This document shows positions 33,211 to 43,061 of a stretch of DNA of 46,748 bases, piece by piece. The translations under genes were made by a program, and so were the position numbers. How positions within the stretch are numbered: the first letter of the stretch is position 1; each line of letters opens with the position of its first letter. The stretch covers positions 1 to 46,748 of the forward strand of contig NZ_CALFXI010000018.1 in assembly GCF_937958065.1 (NCBI RefSeq), written 5' to 3'. This DNA comes from an uncultured Steroidobacter sp. Lineage in GTDB: Bacteria; Pseudomonadota; Gammaproteobacteria; Steroidobacterales; Steroidobacteraceae. The notes under the pieces were generated by a model, which saw only the letters and a list, made by a program, of their open reading frames with translations, ran no database searches and was not told the origin of the DNA.

Positions 33211-34628
33211 GGCTCGTGCTCGGGACGCTGGTGCTGCTGATCTATGTTGCGATCTGCGTCGCCTGCAGTTCTGCGCCTGCCTATCGACGGCCCGAGGTCG
33301 ACCTTCCAACCGCCTTCAAGGAAGAGCCGGGCTGGCGTGAGGCGAAGCCCTCGGACGCGGTGGCGCGCGGCGAGTGGTGGCAACTGTTCGGTGATGCGGG
33401 ACTCTCGGACTTGCAACAGCGGGTCGTCGTCGGCAATCAAAATCTTGCGGCATTCAAAGCAACTTACGATCAGGCGCGCGCATTGGTTCGTGAGTTGCGT
33501 GCTTCGTTGTTGCCGGTCGTCAGTCTGTCTGCGTCGGGCACCAAGGTGGGCTCGTTCGGTCAGGGCGCTCCGACGGTGGGCAACATTGGGACCGTCAATA
33601 CCGGCGGTGGCAACCAGCGTTACTCGGTCACCATCGGCGCGACCTGGGAGCCCGATCTGTGGGGGCGCATCGGCGATAGCGTTCGGCAAGCCGGTGCACT
33701 GGCCCAGGCTAGCGCGGCCGACCTCGCCAATGCCACTTTGTCTGCGCAAGGAGAGCTGGCGCTCAATTACATTCAGTTGCGCGGCCTGCAAGCGCAGGAG
33801 CAGGTGCTCGTCGCGACGATCGCAGCCTACGAGCGCGCTCTGACCATCACCACCAATCGGTACAACGCGGGCGTCGCCGCTCGCTCGGACGTTCTGCAGG
33901 CGGAAACAGCGCTGCACAACGCGCGTGCGAACAATGCCGATCTGGTGCGCCAACGTGCCTTGCTGGAACATGCGATTGCGGTGCTGGTCGGCGCCAATCC
34001 CTCCAGCTTCGCCGTGCCGAACGGCCAATGGCGTCGCGACGTGCCGGAGATTCCCGGTGTGCTGCCGGCATCGCTGTTGGAACGGCGGCCCGACATCGCA
34101 GGGGCGGAGCGGCGCGTCGCGGCCGCGAATTCGGCGATCGGCATCCAGCGCAGCGCTTATTTCCCCACGTTCGATCTGAGCGGTGATGCCGGTTACAACT
34201 CCAGGTCGTGGAACACGTTGTTCGAGTCGGCCAGCAGTGTCTGGGCGCTCGGCTTGACGGGATCTCTGACGTTGCTCGACTTCGGCGCGCGCTCGGCGAG
34301 AGTCGCTCAGGCACGAGCCGCGTATGAACAGACGGTTGCGGAGTACCGGCAGACAGTGCTGACCGCGTTTCAGCAAACCGAAGATCAACTCGCCGCCTTG
34401 CGCGTGCTGGCAATCGTTTCCGCGGAGCGTGACGCGGCCGCGTTGGCAGCGAATCGCGCCGAAGAGATAGCAAACAACCAGTACGTTGCCGGGCAGATCA
34501 GCTACTCGGACGTCATCGTGGCGCAGACCGCCGCGCTTTCTGCCCGCCAGGCGCAGATCCAGGCCGTGGTCGATCGGCAGTCCGCGGCAATCTCACTCAT
34601 CCAGGCGATCGGCGGTCATTGGCGTTGA
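33207..34628 (+). CDS. NodT/TolC-family outer-membrane efflux lipoprotein
   Basis: A 473-residue outer membrane factor. The leader ends in a lipobox (YVAICVACSS, Cys20), so it is lipid-anchored. GEWWQLFGDAGLSDLQQRVV, NQNLAAFKATYDQAR and ATWEPDLWGRIGDSVRQ are classic NodT features. Two repeats of long helices and strands follow (RYNAGVAARSDVLQAETALH and its second-half twin QYVAGQISYSDVIVAQTAAL). It overlaps the mdtC stop by 4 bp and completes the tripartite pump. The operon lacks a local TetR or two-component regulator. Confidence 0.94.
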   Translation: MRLVLGTLVLLIYVAICVACSSAPAYRRPEVDLPTAFKEEPGWREAKPSDAVARGEWWQLFGDAGLSDLQQRVVVGNQNLAAFKATYDQARALVRELRASLLPVVSLSASGTKVGSFGQGAPTVGNIGTVNTGGGNQRYSVTIGATWEPDLWGRIGDSVRQAGALAQASAADLANATLSAQGELALNYIQLRGLQAQEQVLVATIAAYERALTITTNRYNAGVAARSDVLQAETALHNARANNADLVRQRALLEHAIAVLVGANPSSFAVPNGQWRRDVPEIPGVLPASLLERRPDIAGAERRVAAANSAIGIQRSAYFPTFDLSGDAGYNSRSWNTLFESASSVWALGLTGSLTLLDFGARSARVAQARAAYEQTVAEYRQTVLTAFQQTEDQLAALRVLAIVSAERDAAALAANRAEEIANNQYVAGQISYSDVIVAQTAALSARQAQIQAVVDRQSAAISLIQAIGGHWR

Positions 34629-34678
34629 CCCGGTGAGGTCGGCGCTGGCACCCAAATAGGTCGCATGCCATCGGCCGC

Positions 34679-34695
34679 TGCCTCACCATGAGGCA
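34679..34695 (+). terminator. Short hairpin after the efflux operon
   Basis: A perfect 7-bp stem TGCCTCA/TGAGGCA with a 3-nt loop lies 50 bp after the channel gene. No T tract follows, so it is at best a weak or factor-dependent terminator. Confidence 0.35.
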
Positions 34696-34817
34696 ATCCC
34701 GATCCCAGAATAACGGGAGGTTATAGACACGCCGCACCTTTTCATCGCACTCCCCGGATGACGTTGGTTAGCTTGAGCACAGGGGTTAACACAGCAAAAA
34801 TTTTGGGGAGCAACGCC

Positions 34818-37800
34818 GTGTCGAGAGCTACCGAGTCGATATCCTCCAGAAGCATGATTGCGTTGGCCGTTGTCGCCGCAATCGCCCACGCCCAAGCAGC
34901 GCGCGCGCAGGAGGTTGCCGATACGGCAGCCGCGCCGCCCTTGGAAGAGATCACTGTGACGGGCAGCAGCATCAAGCGCGGCGACGACGCAGCGCTGCCG
35001 GTCACGATCGTCAGCCAGGAAGCGATGGAGTTGCGCGACGCGTCGACGCCCGTCGACCTGCTCACCGCCATGCCGGCGGTGGTGAATGTGCCCATCAACG
35101 ATTCAAATCAAGGCGGCGTCAGCGCGCGCGGCGATATCGCGTCGGTGAATCTGCGCGGACTGGGCTCGGGCAACACGCTGGTCCTGCTGAACGGTCGCAG
35201 AGTCGCGGCACACGGTATCTCGTCGACCGAAGACGGTGTGCCGGCGATGTCGGTGAACGTGAACACGTTGCCGACGCGCGGTCTCGAACGAGTGGACATC
35301 CTGCGTGACGGCGCATCGGCGGTGTACGGCTCCGATGCGGTTGCCGGCGTGATCAACTTCGTGACCGACAGCAGTTACGTCGGCAACGAGATGCAGGTGC
35401 AGACCGGCATCACGGAGATCGGCTCCGGCTCGGACTTCGGCGTCACGCTCACGCACGGCAACTATGCCTTCGACGAACGCCTGCACTGGATTTCGACGTT
35501 CGATTATTTCTCTCGCGAGGAGCTGAAGACTTCGGATCTGCCGAATGCCGGCGACTCCGACAAGCGTGCGCTCGCGCCGCCGGGCTTCGATGCCGCGAAC
35601 GGCCCGTTCTTCGATCGCAACGCGTCCAGCGCCTATCCCTCGTTTCGTGTCGGCTCATCGACTGCGACGCGCTACCTGACGCCGATGGAAGGTGGTGTCA
35701 TCGGCATCAAGAACAGTGCGCCGAATCGCACCGGCGCCGAGTTGGGCTATTACTACGACGTCAACGCAGACGGCTATTCGGTCCCCGAAAGCGAGCGCTT
35801 CAACTGGTTCAATGCGCTCGAATTCAAGGTCAACGACCGGCTCACCGCGTTCGGCCATCTGGCGTTGTATCGCGCCAATTCGACCATGGTGCGTCCGCCG
35901 GTTGCGTACGGCATCAATTCCGACGCAGCGCTGGTCGTGCCCATCGACAATCCTTACAACCCCTTCGGCTCGCGCTTCTACAGCCCGACCGGAGCGCCGA
36001 ACGCGGACGGCACCGAGCGGCTGGTCGGCACGCCGCAATCGGTCACCATCGTTTCCAAACGTTTCACCGACATCGGTGCCGAGACCATCGACATCGAAAC
36101 GACGGCCGTGACGGCGACCGCCGGGTTGCGAGGCGATATCGCGCCAGGCTGGACGTGGGAGACGGGCGCGGTCTATTCGCGAGCGCAGACCAAAGATGAC
36201 TCGCTGAACGCGGTGCGTGAAAGCGCGTTGCTCGCGCAAACGGCGCGCACCGACAGCAGTGCGTACAACCCGTTTGGATATAACTTCGCGGTCCAGAACG
36301 GCCAGGTCGTCGCGACCACGCCGTACACCAATCCCGAGTCGGTGACGTCAGGTTTCGTGCAGAAGTTCCACCAGGAAGGCCGGAACATCCTCGGCAGCAT
36401 CGACGCGCGCGTCAACGGCGAGCTGTGGGATTTGGGCGGCGGTCCGATCGCGATCGCGGTGGGCGCGGAACATCGCTGGGACGACTACGAGCTGGTGCGC
36501 CCGCAATTCCACGGCATGAACGGCGTGAACGATCTGGGGCTGGATCCAGCGAACAACGATTTCGTGCAGGCCTCCGCGGCCGGCGACGTGATCGGCGATC
36601 GCACGGTGCTCGCGGCATTCGCCGAAACGGTGATTCCGGTCGTCGGCCCGAGCAACGCCATGCCGGGCATTCAACGCCTGCAGTTCGGCGCTTCGGTGCG
36701 CTACGAGGATTACAGCGACTTCGGCGATACGACCAATCCCAAGTTCACGCTCGACTGGCGGCCGATCGAGCCGTTGATGATTCGTGCCTCGTACAACGAA
36801 GGGTTCCGCGCGCCGAACCTGAGCGTGATGAACTATCCGACGCGCTTCGTCGTCGGCTCGAGCTTCGATCCTTACCGCGGTCCGGTGACGGGCCTGCCGG
36901 TCGACGGTCAGTTCCAGCGCCAGACCGGCATCCAAGGCAATCCGAACCTGGTGCCGGAAACGGCCGAAGGCCGCACGCTGGGCTTCGTGCTCGACGTGCC
37001 GTTCGTCGAAGGTCTGCGCATGTCGGTGGACTACTGGAAGATCGATCAGGAGAACCTGATCGCCAGCCCGCTCGCCGAGGAGATTCGTGCCAACGACGCG
37101 GCGATGCTGCTGGCCGCGACGCAAGCGGCGCTGGCGCGCGGCATTCCCTTCGACCAGATCGATCTGGGCAGCGGTACTGCCAACTACGCCGGCGATCCGT
37201 TGATCCAGCGCTCGCAGACCATCACCGCCGACGATCGTGCGCTGTTCGCGGCCTACAACGCCAGCCGTCCGCAATCGCAGTGGCTGGCGCCGGTCGGCAT
37301 CCTCGAGGTCACCAACACGCCGTACTCCAACCTGGCGAGCGCGACCATCGAAGGTTACGACTTCAATTTCACCTACAACTCGCCGCGCTTTTCGTGGGGC
37401 CGCTTGCTGGTCACGACCGATGCCACCTACCTGCACAAGTTCGAGCGGCAGGCCGGGCCGAACGCGCCGGTCGAAACGCGCTTGGGCAAGAACGGCGCGA
37501 CCAAGTGGCGCGGCGCATTGAACGTGTCCTGGTCCAAGGACGATGTCTGGTCGGCGGGCCTGAGCGCTTATTACATCGGCGATTACGCCGACACGGGCGC
37601 CAGCATCAACGCGGCCACTTACGAACAGCTGGGCCGGCCGAGCTACGTCTACCCGATCGACGGCGTTTATTTCCTGCGGGTGGAGGACTCGATCACGTTC
37701 AACGCTTTCGGCGCCTACACGTTCCAGCCCGCGGGCGACAGCTGGCTCAGCGATCTGAACGTGCGCGTCGGCGTGAAGAACCTCACCAACGAAGATGCGC

Positions 37801-37895
37801 CGCTCACCGCGGATTCCGCCGGGTACGACTCCTCCGTCTACAACAGCGTCGCCATGGGACGCGTCTGGACCCTGAGACTCACGAAGAACTTCTAA
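34818..37895 (+). CDS. TonB-dependent outer-membrane receptor
   Basis: A 1025-residue receptor. A Sec leader (MIALAVVAAIAHAQAARAQ) is followed by a TonB-box-like segment (PPLEEITVTGS), the plug domain (ALPVTIVSQEAMELRDASTP, SVNLRGLGSGNTLVLLNGRR, VERVDIL-type LERVDILRDGASAVYGSDAV, AGVINFV) and a 22-strand type barrel with IRASYNEGFRAPNLS and the C terminus RVWTLRLTKNF. GTG at 34818 has GGGGAG eight bases upstream and is preferred to ATG at 34758. This class imports large or scarce compounds beyond iron chelates. Its stop overlaps the next start (TAATG), so it heads the downstream operon and probably takes up its substrate. Confidence 0.93.
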   Translation: MSRATESISSRSMIALAVVAAIAHAQAARAQEVADTAAAPPLEEITVTGSSIKRGDDAALPVTIVSQEAMELRDASTPVDLLTAMPAVVNVPINDSNQGGVSARGDIASVNLRGLGSGNTLVLLNGRRVAAHGISSTEDGVPAMSVNVNTLPTRGLERVDILRDGASAVYGSDAVAGVINFVTDSSYVGNEMQVQTGITEIGSGSDFGVTLTHGNYAFDERLHWISTFDYFSREELKTSDLPNAGDSDKRALAPPGFDAANGPFFDRNASSAYPSFRVGSSTATRYLTPMEGGVIGIKNSAPNRTGAELGYYYDVNADGYSVPESERFNWFNALEFKVNDRLTAFGHLALYRANSTMVRPPVAYGINSDAALVVPIDNPYNPFGSRFYSPTGAPNADGTERLVGTPQSVTIVSKRFTDIGAETIDIETTAVTATAGLRGDIAPGWTWETGAVYSRAQTKDDSLNAVRESALLAQTARTDSSAYNPFGYNFAVQNGQVVATTPYTNPESVTSGFVQKFHQEGRNILGSIDARVNGELWDLGGGPIAIAVGAEHRWDDYELVRPQFHGMNGVNDLGLDPANNDFVQASAAGDVIGDRTVLAAFAETVIPVVGPSNAMPGIQRLQFGASVRYEDYSDFGDTTNPKFTLDWRPIEPLMIRASYNEGFRAPNLSVMNYPTRFVVGSSFDPYRGPVTGLPVDGQFQRQTGIQGNPNLVPETAEGRTLGFVLDVPFVEGLRMSVDYWKIDQENLIASPLAEEIRANDAAMLLAATQAALARGIPFDQIDLGSGTANYAGDPLIQRSQTITADDRALFAAYNASRPQSQWLAPVGILEVTNTPYSNLASATIEGYDFNFTYNSPRFSWGRLLVTTDATYLHKFERQAGPNAPVETRLGKNGATKWRGALNVSWSKDDVWSAGLSAYYIGDYADTGASINAATYEQLGRPSYVYPIDGVYFLRVEDSITFNAFGAYTFQPAGDSWLSDLNVRVGVKNLTNEDAPLTADSAGYDSSVYNSVAMGRVWTLRLTKNF

Positions 37896-39295
37896 TGAAC
37901 ACCACCAATCGAATTGCCAAGGCTGTGTTACTGGGGTTGCTGGCCGCTCAGGCGGCGGACGCGGCGTCGCCGTCGCGTCCGGCGCGGGGCTGGGAATCAG
38001 CGGCGGGTCAGGAAACCAAAACCGTGTTCGCCCTGACCGGCGACTCGATCATCAATCGACGCGTGTCGACGTTCCGTGCGCCGGGCGTGGATGACATGTA
38101 CGGCCTGATTCGTCAGGCGGATATCGCATTCACCAACTTCGAAACCTTGATCCACGACTTCACCATTCCGGGCGCGCAGCAGAGCGGCGGCACGTACATG
38201 GGTTCGCCGCGGTTCATCACCGACGAGCTGGCCTGGGCGGGCTTCGATCTGCTGGGGCTGGCGAACAATCACGTCAATGACTATGGCGTCGACGGCATGC
38301 GCAGCACGGTCGCGGCGCTGGCCAAGACAAATTTCGTCTATGCCGGAGTCGGCGAGAATCTGGCGCTGGCACGCAAGCCGGGCTATCTGGATACGCCGAA
38401 GGGCAGGGTGGCGCTGATTTCCACCTCGTCGAGCTTTCCCGCACCGATCGTGGCGGGGGCGCAGCGCAAGGACATGCCCGGTCGACCCGGCCTGAATCCA
38501 TTGCGACACACGGTGACGTACACCGTGCCGCAAGCGACTTACGACACGCTCGCGGCGCTGCGCGGTCCGGCGCGGTCGAACATGGGCGAGGCGGGCAGCG
38601 ACAAGCTGGTCTTCGGCGGCGCCGAGTACGTGGTCGGCGACGAGATCAGGATCAACTCGAAGGCCAACCCCACCGACCTGGCCGAGTTGCAGGCCAGCGT
38701 GCGCGACGCGGATCAACAGGCTGATTGGGTCGTGGTGAGCATCCATGCGCACGAAGCCGCGAGCCCGAAGGATCAGTGGATGCCGGCGGAATTCGTGGTC
38801 GAATTCGCGCACGCGATGATCGATGCAGGCGCGGACATGGTCGTGGGCCACGGCCCTCACATCCTGCGCGGCATCGAAGTGTACAAGGGCAAGCCGATCT
38901 TCTATTCGCTCGCGAATTTCATTTTCGAGAACGATCTGGTCGAGCTGCAGCCGGCCGACAACTATGAGAAGACCGGGCTGAGCAACGATTCGCTGCCGAG
39001 CGATTACTTCAGCACCCGTTCCAAGAACGACACGGTGGGCTTTCCGGCCAATCGCAAGTACTGGCAGTCGGTGATCGCGCAAGTGGTCTACGACAACGAC
39101 CGTACGTTGCAGGAGATCCGTTTGCATCCGGTGTCGCTGGGCTTCGGCCAGCCGCGCAGCAAGCGGGGTCAGCCGTATCCGTCGCCGGCTGCCGAGGCCG
39201 AGCAGATCTTCCAGGATCTCTCGGAAGTCTCCGCGCCGTTCGGCACCACCGTCAGCTACAAGAACGGTGTCGGGACGCTCTCCTGGAAGAAGTGA
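37895..39295 (+). CDS. CapA-family metallophosphatase-fold protein (poly-gamma-glutamate type)
   Basis: A 466-residue exported protein (leader AKAVLLGLLAAQAADAAS). CapA motifs occur in order: FALTGDSIINRR (Gly-Asp), ADIAFTNFETLI (N-F-E), LGLANNHVNDYGVDG (NNHxxD), VVSIHAHEAAS (HxHE), and VVGHGPHILRGIEVYKGKPI with FYSLANFIFEN. The family has a calcineurin-like metal site. Members take part in poly-gamma-glutamate capsule synthesis in Bacillus (PgsA/CapA), while many proteobacterial members are unassigned periplasmic hydrolases. No CapB/CapC ligase genes are present, so degradation or hydrolysis fits better than synthesis here. The ATG overlaps the receptor stop by one base. Confidence 0.9.
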   Translation: MNTTNRIAKAVLLGLLAAQAADAASPSRPARGWESAAGQETKTVFALTGDSIINRRVSTFRAPGVDDMYGLIRQADIAFTNFETLIHDFTIPGAQQSGGTYMGSPRFITDELAWAGFDLLGLANNHVNDYGVDGMRSTVAALAKTNFVYAGVGENLALARKPGYLDTPKGRVALISTSSSFPAPIVAGAQRKDMPGRPGLNPLRHTVTYTVPQATYDTLAALRGPARSNMGEAGSDKLVFGGAEYVVGDEIRINSKANPTDLAELQASVRDADQQADWVVVSIHAHEAASPKDQWMPAEFVVEFAHAMIDAGADMVVGHGPHILRGIEVYKGKPIFYSLANFIFENDLVELQPADNYEKTGLSNDSLPSDYFSTRSKNDTVGFPANRKYWQSVIAQVVYDNDRTLQEIRLHPVSLGFGQPRSKRGQPYPSPAAEAEQIFQDLSEVSAPFGTTVSYKNGVGTLSWKK

Positions 39296-39307
39296 CGCGA
39301 ACGTTCC

Positions 39308-40765
39308 ATGAGTTTACCAGTGAGGCGCGAACGGTCGTTCGGCATCATCGGCGGCCTGTCGCCCATCGCGGACGCGGATCTGCTGTCGAAGCTGATCGAG
39401 GCCACCGAGCGGCACGTCGATGCAGGTCAGTTCGAGATCGTGTTCGAGCAACGGCCGTTCGCGAGGAGCGACGGCCCGAGCGCCGCTGACACGGCACGCA
39501 TGCTGTACATCTTCAACAGGATCGACAGCTTCAAGGCGCGAGGCATCGGTACGGTGGTGCTGCCGTGCTTCCTGAGTCATACCTTCATGGAGGAGTTGAA
39601 GGAGAACTCGCCGCTGCCGATCGCCGACATGATCGAGGTGTTACGGCTGCACATCCGCGGCATGCTGCCGCAGCCCCGGCGCATCGGCGTGCTCACTTCG
39701 GCGCCACTGCGCGAGCACGGTTTGTTCGAGCGCTATTTCCAGCCGGACGAGTTCGAGCTGCTCTACGCGCGTCCGCGTGACGGAGTGGATCTGGTCACCG
39801 AGGCTGTGTATGGCAAGAACGGCATCAAGAGCGGCAGCCGCAGCGGTTATTCCATCGAGCTGCTGCGCGATGCCTGCGCCGATCTGATCGCTCAAGGAGC
39901 GCAGCTGTTGTTGCCCGGCGTCACCGAGCTCGCGCTCGTGGCGAGCGAGCTGGCGCATGTACCGGTGCCGTTACTCGATCCACATCGAGTGTATGCACAG
40001 CATCTCGTTGCGGATCCCGCCGCTGACGTGCAGCGACCTTTCAAACTCGGCGTCGTGGGCGGCGTCGGGCCGGCGGCCACGGTCGATTTCCTCGACAAGG
40101 TCGTGCGCAACACACCGGCCAAGCGGGACCAGGATCATCTGCGCTTGCTGGTCGAGCAGAATCCGCAGATCCCGGATCGGACCGAGCATCTGGTCGGCGA
40201 CGGCATGGACCCGACGCTGGCGCTGTATGCGACCTGCAAGAAATTGCAGGCGGGCGAGGCGGACCTGATCGCCATTCCCTGCAACACGGCGCATGCCTTC
40301 GTCGAGGCGATTCAATCGGAGCTGGACATTCCCATCATGAACATGCTCACCGTCACGGTGAAGCACATCCGGGAAATGTTTCCGGCCTTGCGCAAGGTCG
40401 GCTTGCTCGCCACCAGCGGGACCATTTCCAGCGGCGTGTACAAGCGAGCGCTGGAAGATCACGGTCTGCAGGAGATCGTGCCGTCGCCGCCGCTGCAGGC
40501 CCGAGTGATGAACGCGATCTATGGCCCGCAAGGCGTGAAGGCCGGTTTCACCAGTCCCGCGAGCGTCGCCGACGTCGATGCCGCAATCGATGAGCTGGCG
40601 GCGCAAGGCGTCGAAGTGATCGTACTGGGCTGCACCGAGTTGCCGTTGCTGCTGTCCGAGCCGGAGCGGGTGACCGCCAAGGGCAACCGGGTCACCCTGG
40701 TCGATCCGACCGACATTCTTGCCAAACGCTGCGTTTCCGCCGCGATGATGTGGTCGAGGCGCTGA
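39308..40765 (+). CDS. Fused double Asp/Glu racemase-family protein
   Basis: A 485-residue protein made of two racemase units. Residues 8-235 (FGIIGGLSPIADADLLSKLI) contain the first cysteine in VLPCFLSHTF (Cys87), but the second position reads LLPGVTEL (Gly204). Residues 245-480 (LGVVGGVGPAATVDFLDKVV) have both cysteines, in IPCNTAHAF (Cys325) and VLGCTELPLL (Cys442). In this family the two cysteines act as the proton donor and acceptor, so only the C-terminal unit should be a full racemase. There is no signal peptide, so it is cytosolic. It begins 12 bp after capA, and its TGA overlaps the symporter ATG. Confidence 0.9.
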   Translation: MSLPVRRERSFGIIGGLSPIADADLLSKLIEATERHVDAGQFEIVFEQRPFARSDGPSAADTARMLYIFNRIDSFKARGIGTVVLPCFLSHTFMEELKENSPLPIADMIEVLRLHIRGMLPQPRRIGVLTSAPLREHGLFERYFQPDEFELLYARPRDGVDLVTEAVYGKNGIKSGSRSGYSIELLRDACADLIAQGAQLLLPGVTELALVASELAHVPVPLLDPHRVYAQHLVADPAADVQRPFKLGVVGGVGPAATVDFLDKVVRNTPAKRDQDHLRLLVEQNPQIPDRTEHLVGDGMDPTLALYATCKKLQAGEADLIAIPCNTAHAFVEAIQSELDIPIMNMLTVTVKHIREMFPALRKVGLLATSGTISSGVYKRALEDHGLQEIVPSPPLQARVMNAIYGPQGVKAGFTSPASVADVDAAIDELAAQGVEVIVLGCTELPLLLSEPERVTAKGNRVTLVDPTDILAKRCVSAAMMWSRR

Positions 40766-42057
40766 TGAGCTCCAAGCGTCTCACTACGTTGATCGTCGCC
40801 GGGCTCGTGCTCGGTGTGCTGCTTGGCTACGGCGTGCACGTCGGCACGTCCGAGGCAACTGCGACCCGGTTCGCGGACGGTATCGGCCTGCTGCCTTTCG
40901 CGTTCCTGAGGCTGATCAAGATGATCATCGCGCCGCTGGTGTTTTCGACCCTGGTGGTCGGCATCGCCAAGATGGGTGACATCGCAACGGTGGGCCGGGT
41001 CGGCGGCAAGGCGCTGGCGTGGTTCGTCGGCGCCTCGCTCATCTCCCTGGTGCTCGGCCTCATCATTGTGCAGATTTTCGAGCCGGGCCGGGCCTTGAAC
41101 CTGCCTTTGCCCAATGAAGGTGCAAGCTCGGGCATGCAGGCCAGCGGCATGTCGCTCAAGGGCTTCATCGAGCACACGCTGCCGACCAGCGCCATCGACG
41201 CCATGGCGCGCAATGAAATCCTGCAAATCGTGGTGTTCTCGCTGTTCTTCGGCACGGCCATGGCGGCGCTCGGCGAGCGCAGCCGGCCGATTCTCGACGC
41301 CTTGGACTCGTTGGCCCAAATCATGCTGAAGGTCACCGGGTACGTGATGTTGTTCGCCCCCCTGGCCGTGCTCGGTGCGCTGGCCAGCACGGTGGCGAAA
41401 GAGGGTTTGGGAATCATTGGCGTCTACGGTCTGTTCATCGGCGAGTTCTACCTGGGACTCGCGGTGCTCTGGGGCATCCTGGTTGCGCTCGGTGTGGTGT
41501 TCGTCGGCCCCGGCGTGTTGCGCCTGGTGCGCGGTATTCGCGGGCCGGTGCTGCTCGCATTCTCCACTGCGAGCTCCGAAGCCGCTTATCCACGCACGCT
41601 CGAAGAGCTCGAGCGCTTCGGCTGCAGCAACCGCGTGGCGAGCTTCGTGCTGCCGGTCGGGTACTCGTTCAACCTCGACGGCTCGATGATGTATTGCACG
41701 TTCGCGATCATGTTCATCGCGCAGGCGTACGGCATCGAGGTGAGCCTCGCGCAGCAGGTCACCATGATCGCGGTGCTGATGCTCACATCCAAAGGCATCG
41801 CCGGCGTGCCGCGTGCTTCACTGGTCGTCGTCGCGGCCGCGCTCACTCAATTCAATTTGCCCGAGGCCGGCATGCTGCTGCTGCTGGGCATCGATCATTT
41901 CCTGGACATGGGCCGTTCGGCCACCAATGTCGTCGGCAACAGCATCGCCACCGCCGTGGTTTCGCGGTGGGAAGGCGAGCTGCGGGACGCTCCGGGCGTC
42001 CCGGCCGAGTCGATCCAGGCCGATCTCGAACCCGATGTGAGACGAAGCAATGCGTAG
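40765..42057 (+). CDS. Dicarboxylate/amino acid:cation symporter (DctA/GltP family)
   Basis: A 430-residue inner-membrane transporter of the glutamate/aspartate:Na+ or H+ symporter fold: FLRLIKMIIAPLVFSTLVVG, LLAFSTASSEAAYPRTLEEL (HP1 serine-rich hairpin), VGYSFNLDGSMMYCTFAIMF (the NMDGT-type TM7 motif), MLTSKGIAGVPRASLVVVAA (HP2) and GIDHFLDMGRSATNVVGNSI (TM8 with the substrate-binding Asp and Asn). These import L- or D-Asp/Glu or C4 acids. ATG at 40765 overlaps the racemase stop (TGATG), so their products should be balanced. It fits uptake of amino acids released in the periplasm. Confidence 0.93.
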   Translation: MSSKRLTTLIVAGLVLGVLLGYGVHVGTSEATATRFADGIGLLPFAFLRLIKMIIAPLVFSTLVVGIAKMGDIATVGRVGGKALAWFVGASLISLVLGLIIVQIFEPGRALNLPLPNEGASSGMQASGMSLKGFIEHTLPTSAIDAMARNEILQIVVFSLFFGTAMAALGERSRPILDALDSLAQIMLKVTGYVMLFAPLAVLGALASTVAKEGLGIIGVYGLFIGEFYLGLAVLWGILVALGVVFVGPGVLRLVRGIRGPVLLAFSTASSEAAYPRTLEELERFGCSNRVASFVLPVGYSFNLDGSMMYCTFAIMFIAQAYGIEVSLAQQVTMIAVLMLTSKGIAGVPRASLVVVAAALTQFNLPEAGMLLLLGIDHFLDMGRSATNVVGNSIATAVVSRWEGELRDAPGVPAESIQADLEPDVRRSNA

Positions 42058-43060
42058 CGAACGAGTGAGTCACGTGCACGTCGAAGCCAGACAACACAGT
42101 GGAGCGCAGTGGTCGAGCCGTGTCTCTACCGAGATCGGCAAGGCGGTGCTCGGACAGCTCACCATCATCGAGCGGCTGCAGATCGCGTTGCTCACCGGCG
42201 GCCACGTGCTGCTCGAAGGCATGCCCGGGCTCGCCAAGACGCTGCTGGTGAAATCGTTGTCACAGGCGCTGGGCATGCAGTTCGAACGCATCCAGTTCAC
42301 GCCGGACCTGTTGCCCAGCGACATCGTGGGCACGATGGTCTACTCGCCGGGCGACGGCCAGTTCTCGCCGCACCAGGGACCGATCTTCGCCAACCTGGTG
42401 CTCGCGGATGAAATCAATCGCGCCCCCGCGAAGGTGCAGAGCGCGTTGCTCGAAGCGATGCAGGAGCGACAGGTGACCTTGGGCGGCGTGACCTATCCGC
42501 TGCCGAGCCCGTTCCTGGTCATGGCCACCCAGAACCCGGTGGAGCAGGAAGGCACGTACCCGCTGCCCGAAGCGCAGCTCGATCGTTTCCTGTTCAAGCT
42601 GCTGCTCGATTATCCGAGCGAGCTCGACGAGTTGCAGATGGTGCAGCGTTGGGGCTCGGTCACCTCGCATCCGGAATTGCTGGCCGTGTCGAGCGGCGAG
42701 GAGCTCCTGCGCTTGCGAGAGGAGGTGGACCGCATCCACGTCGCGGAGTCTGTGCAGGCGTATGTCGTCAAGCTGGTGCGCGCTACGCGTGCCATCGCCT
42801 CGGGCTCTCAGAAGACGCTCTCGTATGGAGCGTCGCCCCGTGCCTGTCTTGGGTTGTTCCAAGCCAGCAAGGCGCTGGCATGGATGCGAGACGCGAGCTA
42901 CGTGACGCCGGCGTTGGTGCAGGAAGTCTTCGCGGATGTGATGCGTCATCGCGTCGGCCTGTCGTATGAAGCCGAGTCGCGCGGCCTGACGGCCGATCGC
43001 ATTCTCAAGGACATCCTGGATCAGACGGCCGTGCCGGAGAGCGCATCGCGCACTGCCTGA
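42050..43060 (+). CDS. MoxR-family AAA+ ATPase
   Basis: A 336-residue cytosolic AAA+ protein. Walker A is GMPGLAKT within HVLLEGMPGLAKTLLVKSL; Walker B and sensor are LVLADEINRAPAKVQSALLE and FLVMATQNPVEQEGTYPLPE, AQLDRF. MoxR proteins act as chaperones that, with VWA partners, mature or insert cofactors into enzyme complexes. It overlaps the symporter by 8 bp, and the DUF58 gene follows one base after its stop, the standard MoxR-DUF58-VWA order. Confidence 0.95.
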   Translation: MRSERVSHVHVEARQHSGAQWSSRVSTEIGKAVLGQLTIIERLQIALLTGGHVLLEGMPGLAKTLLVKSLSQALGMQFERIQFTPDLLPSDIVGTMVYSPGDGQFSPHQGPIFANLVLADEINRAPAKVQSALLEAMQERQVTLGGVTYPLPSPFLVMATQNPVEQEGTYPLPEAQLDRFLFKLLLDYPSELDELQMVQRWGSVTSHPELLAVSSGEELLRLREEVDRIHVAESVQAYVVKLVRATRAIASGSQKTLSYGASPRACLGLFQASKALAWMRDASYVTPALVQEVFADVMRHRVGLSYEAESRGLTADRILKDILDQTAVPESASRTA

Positions 43061-43061
43061 G

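Noticed and set aside
32748..34388. Leftward 546-aa frame
   Set aside because: Antisense shadow of mdtC and the outer-membrane factor gene, with no motifs.
36425..37894. 490-residue N-terminal extension of the CapA frame
   Set aside because: It overlaps the TonB receptor gene in another frame and is Arg-rich; the real CapA start is the ATG at 37895, just before its signal peptide.
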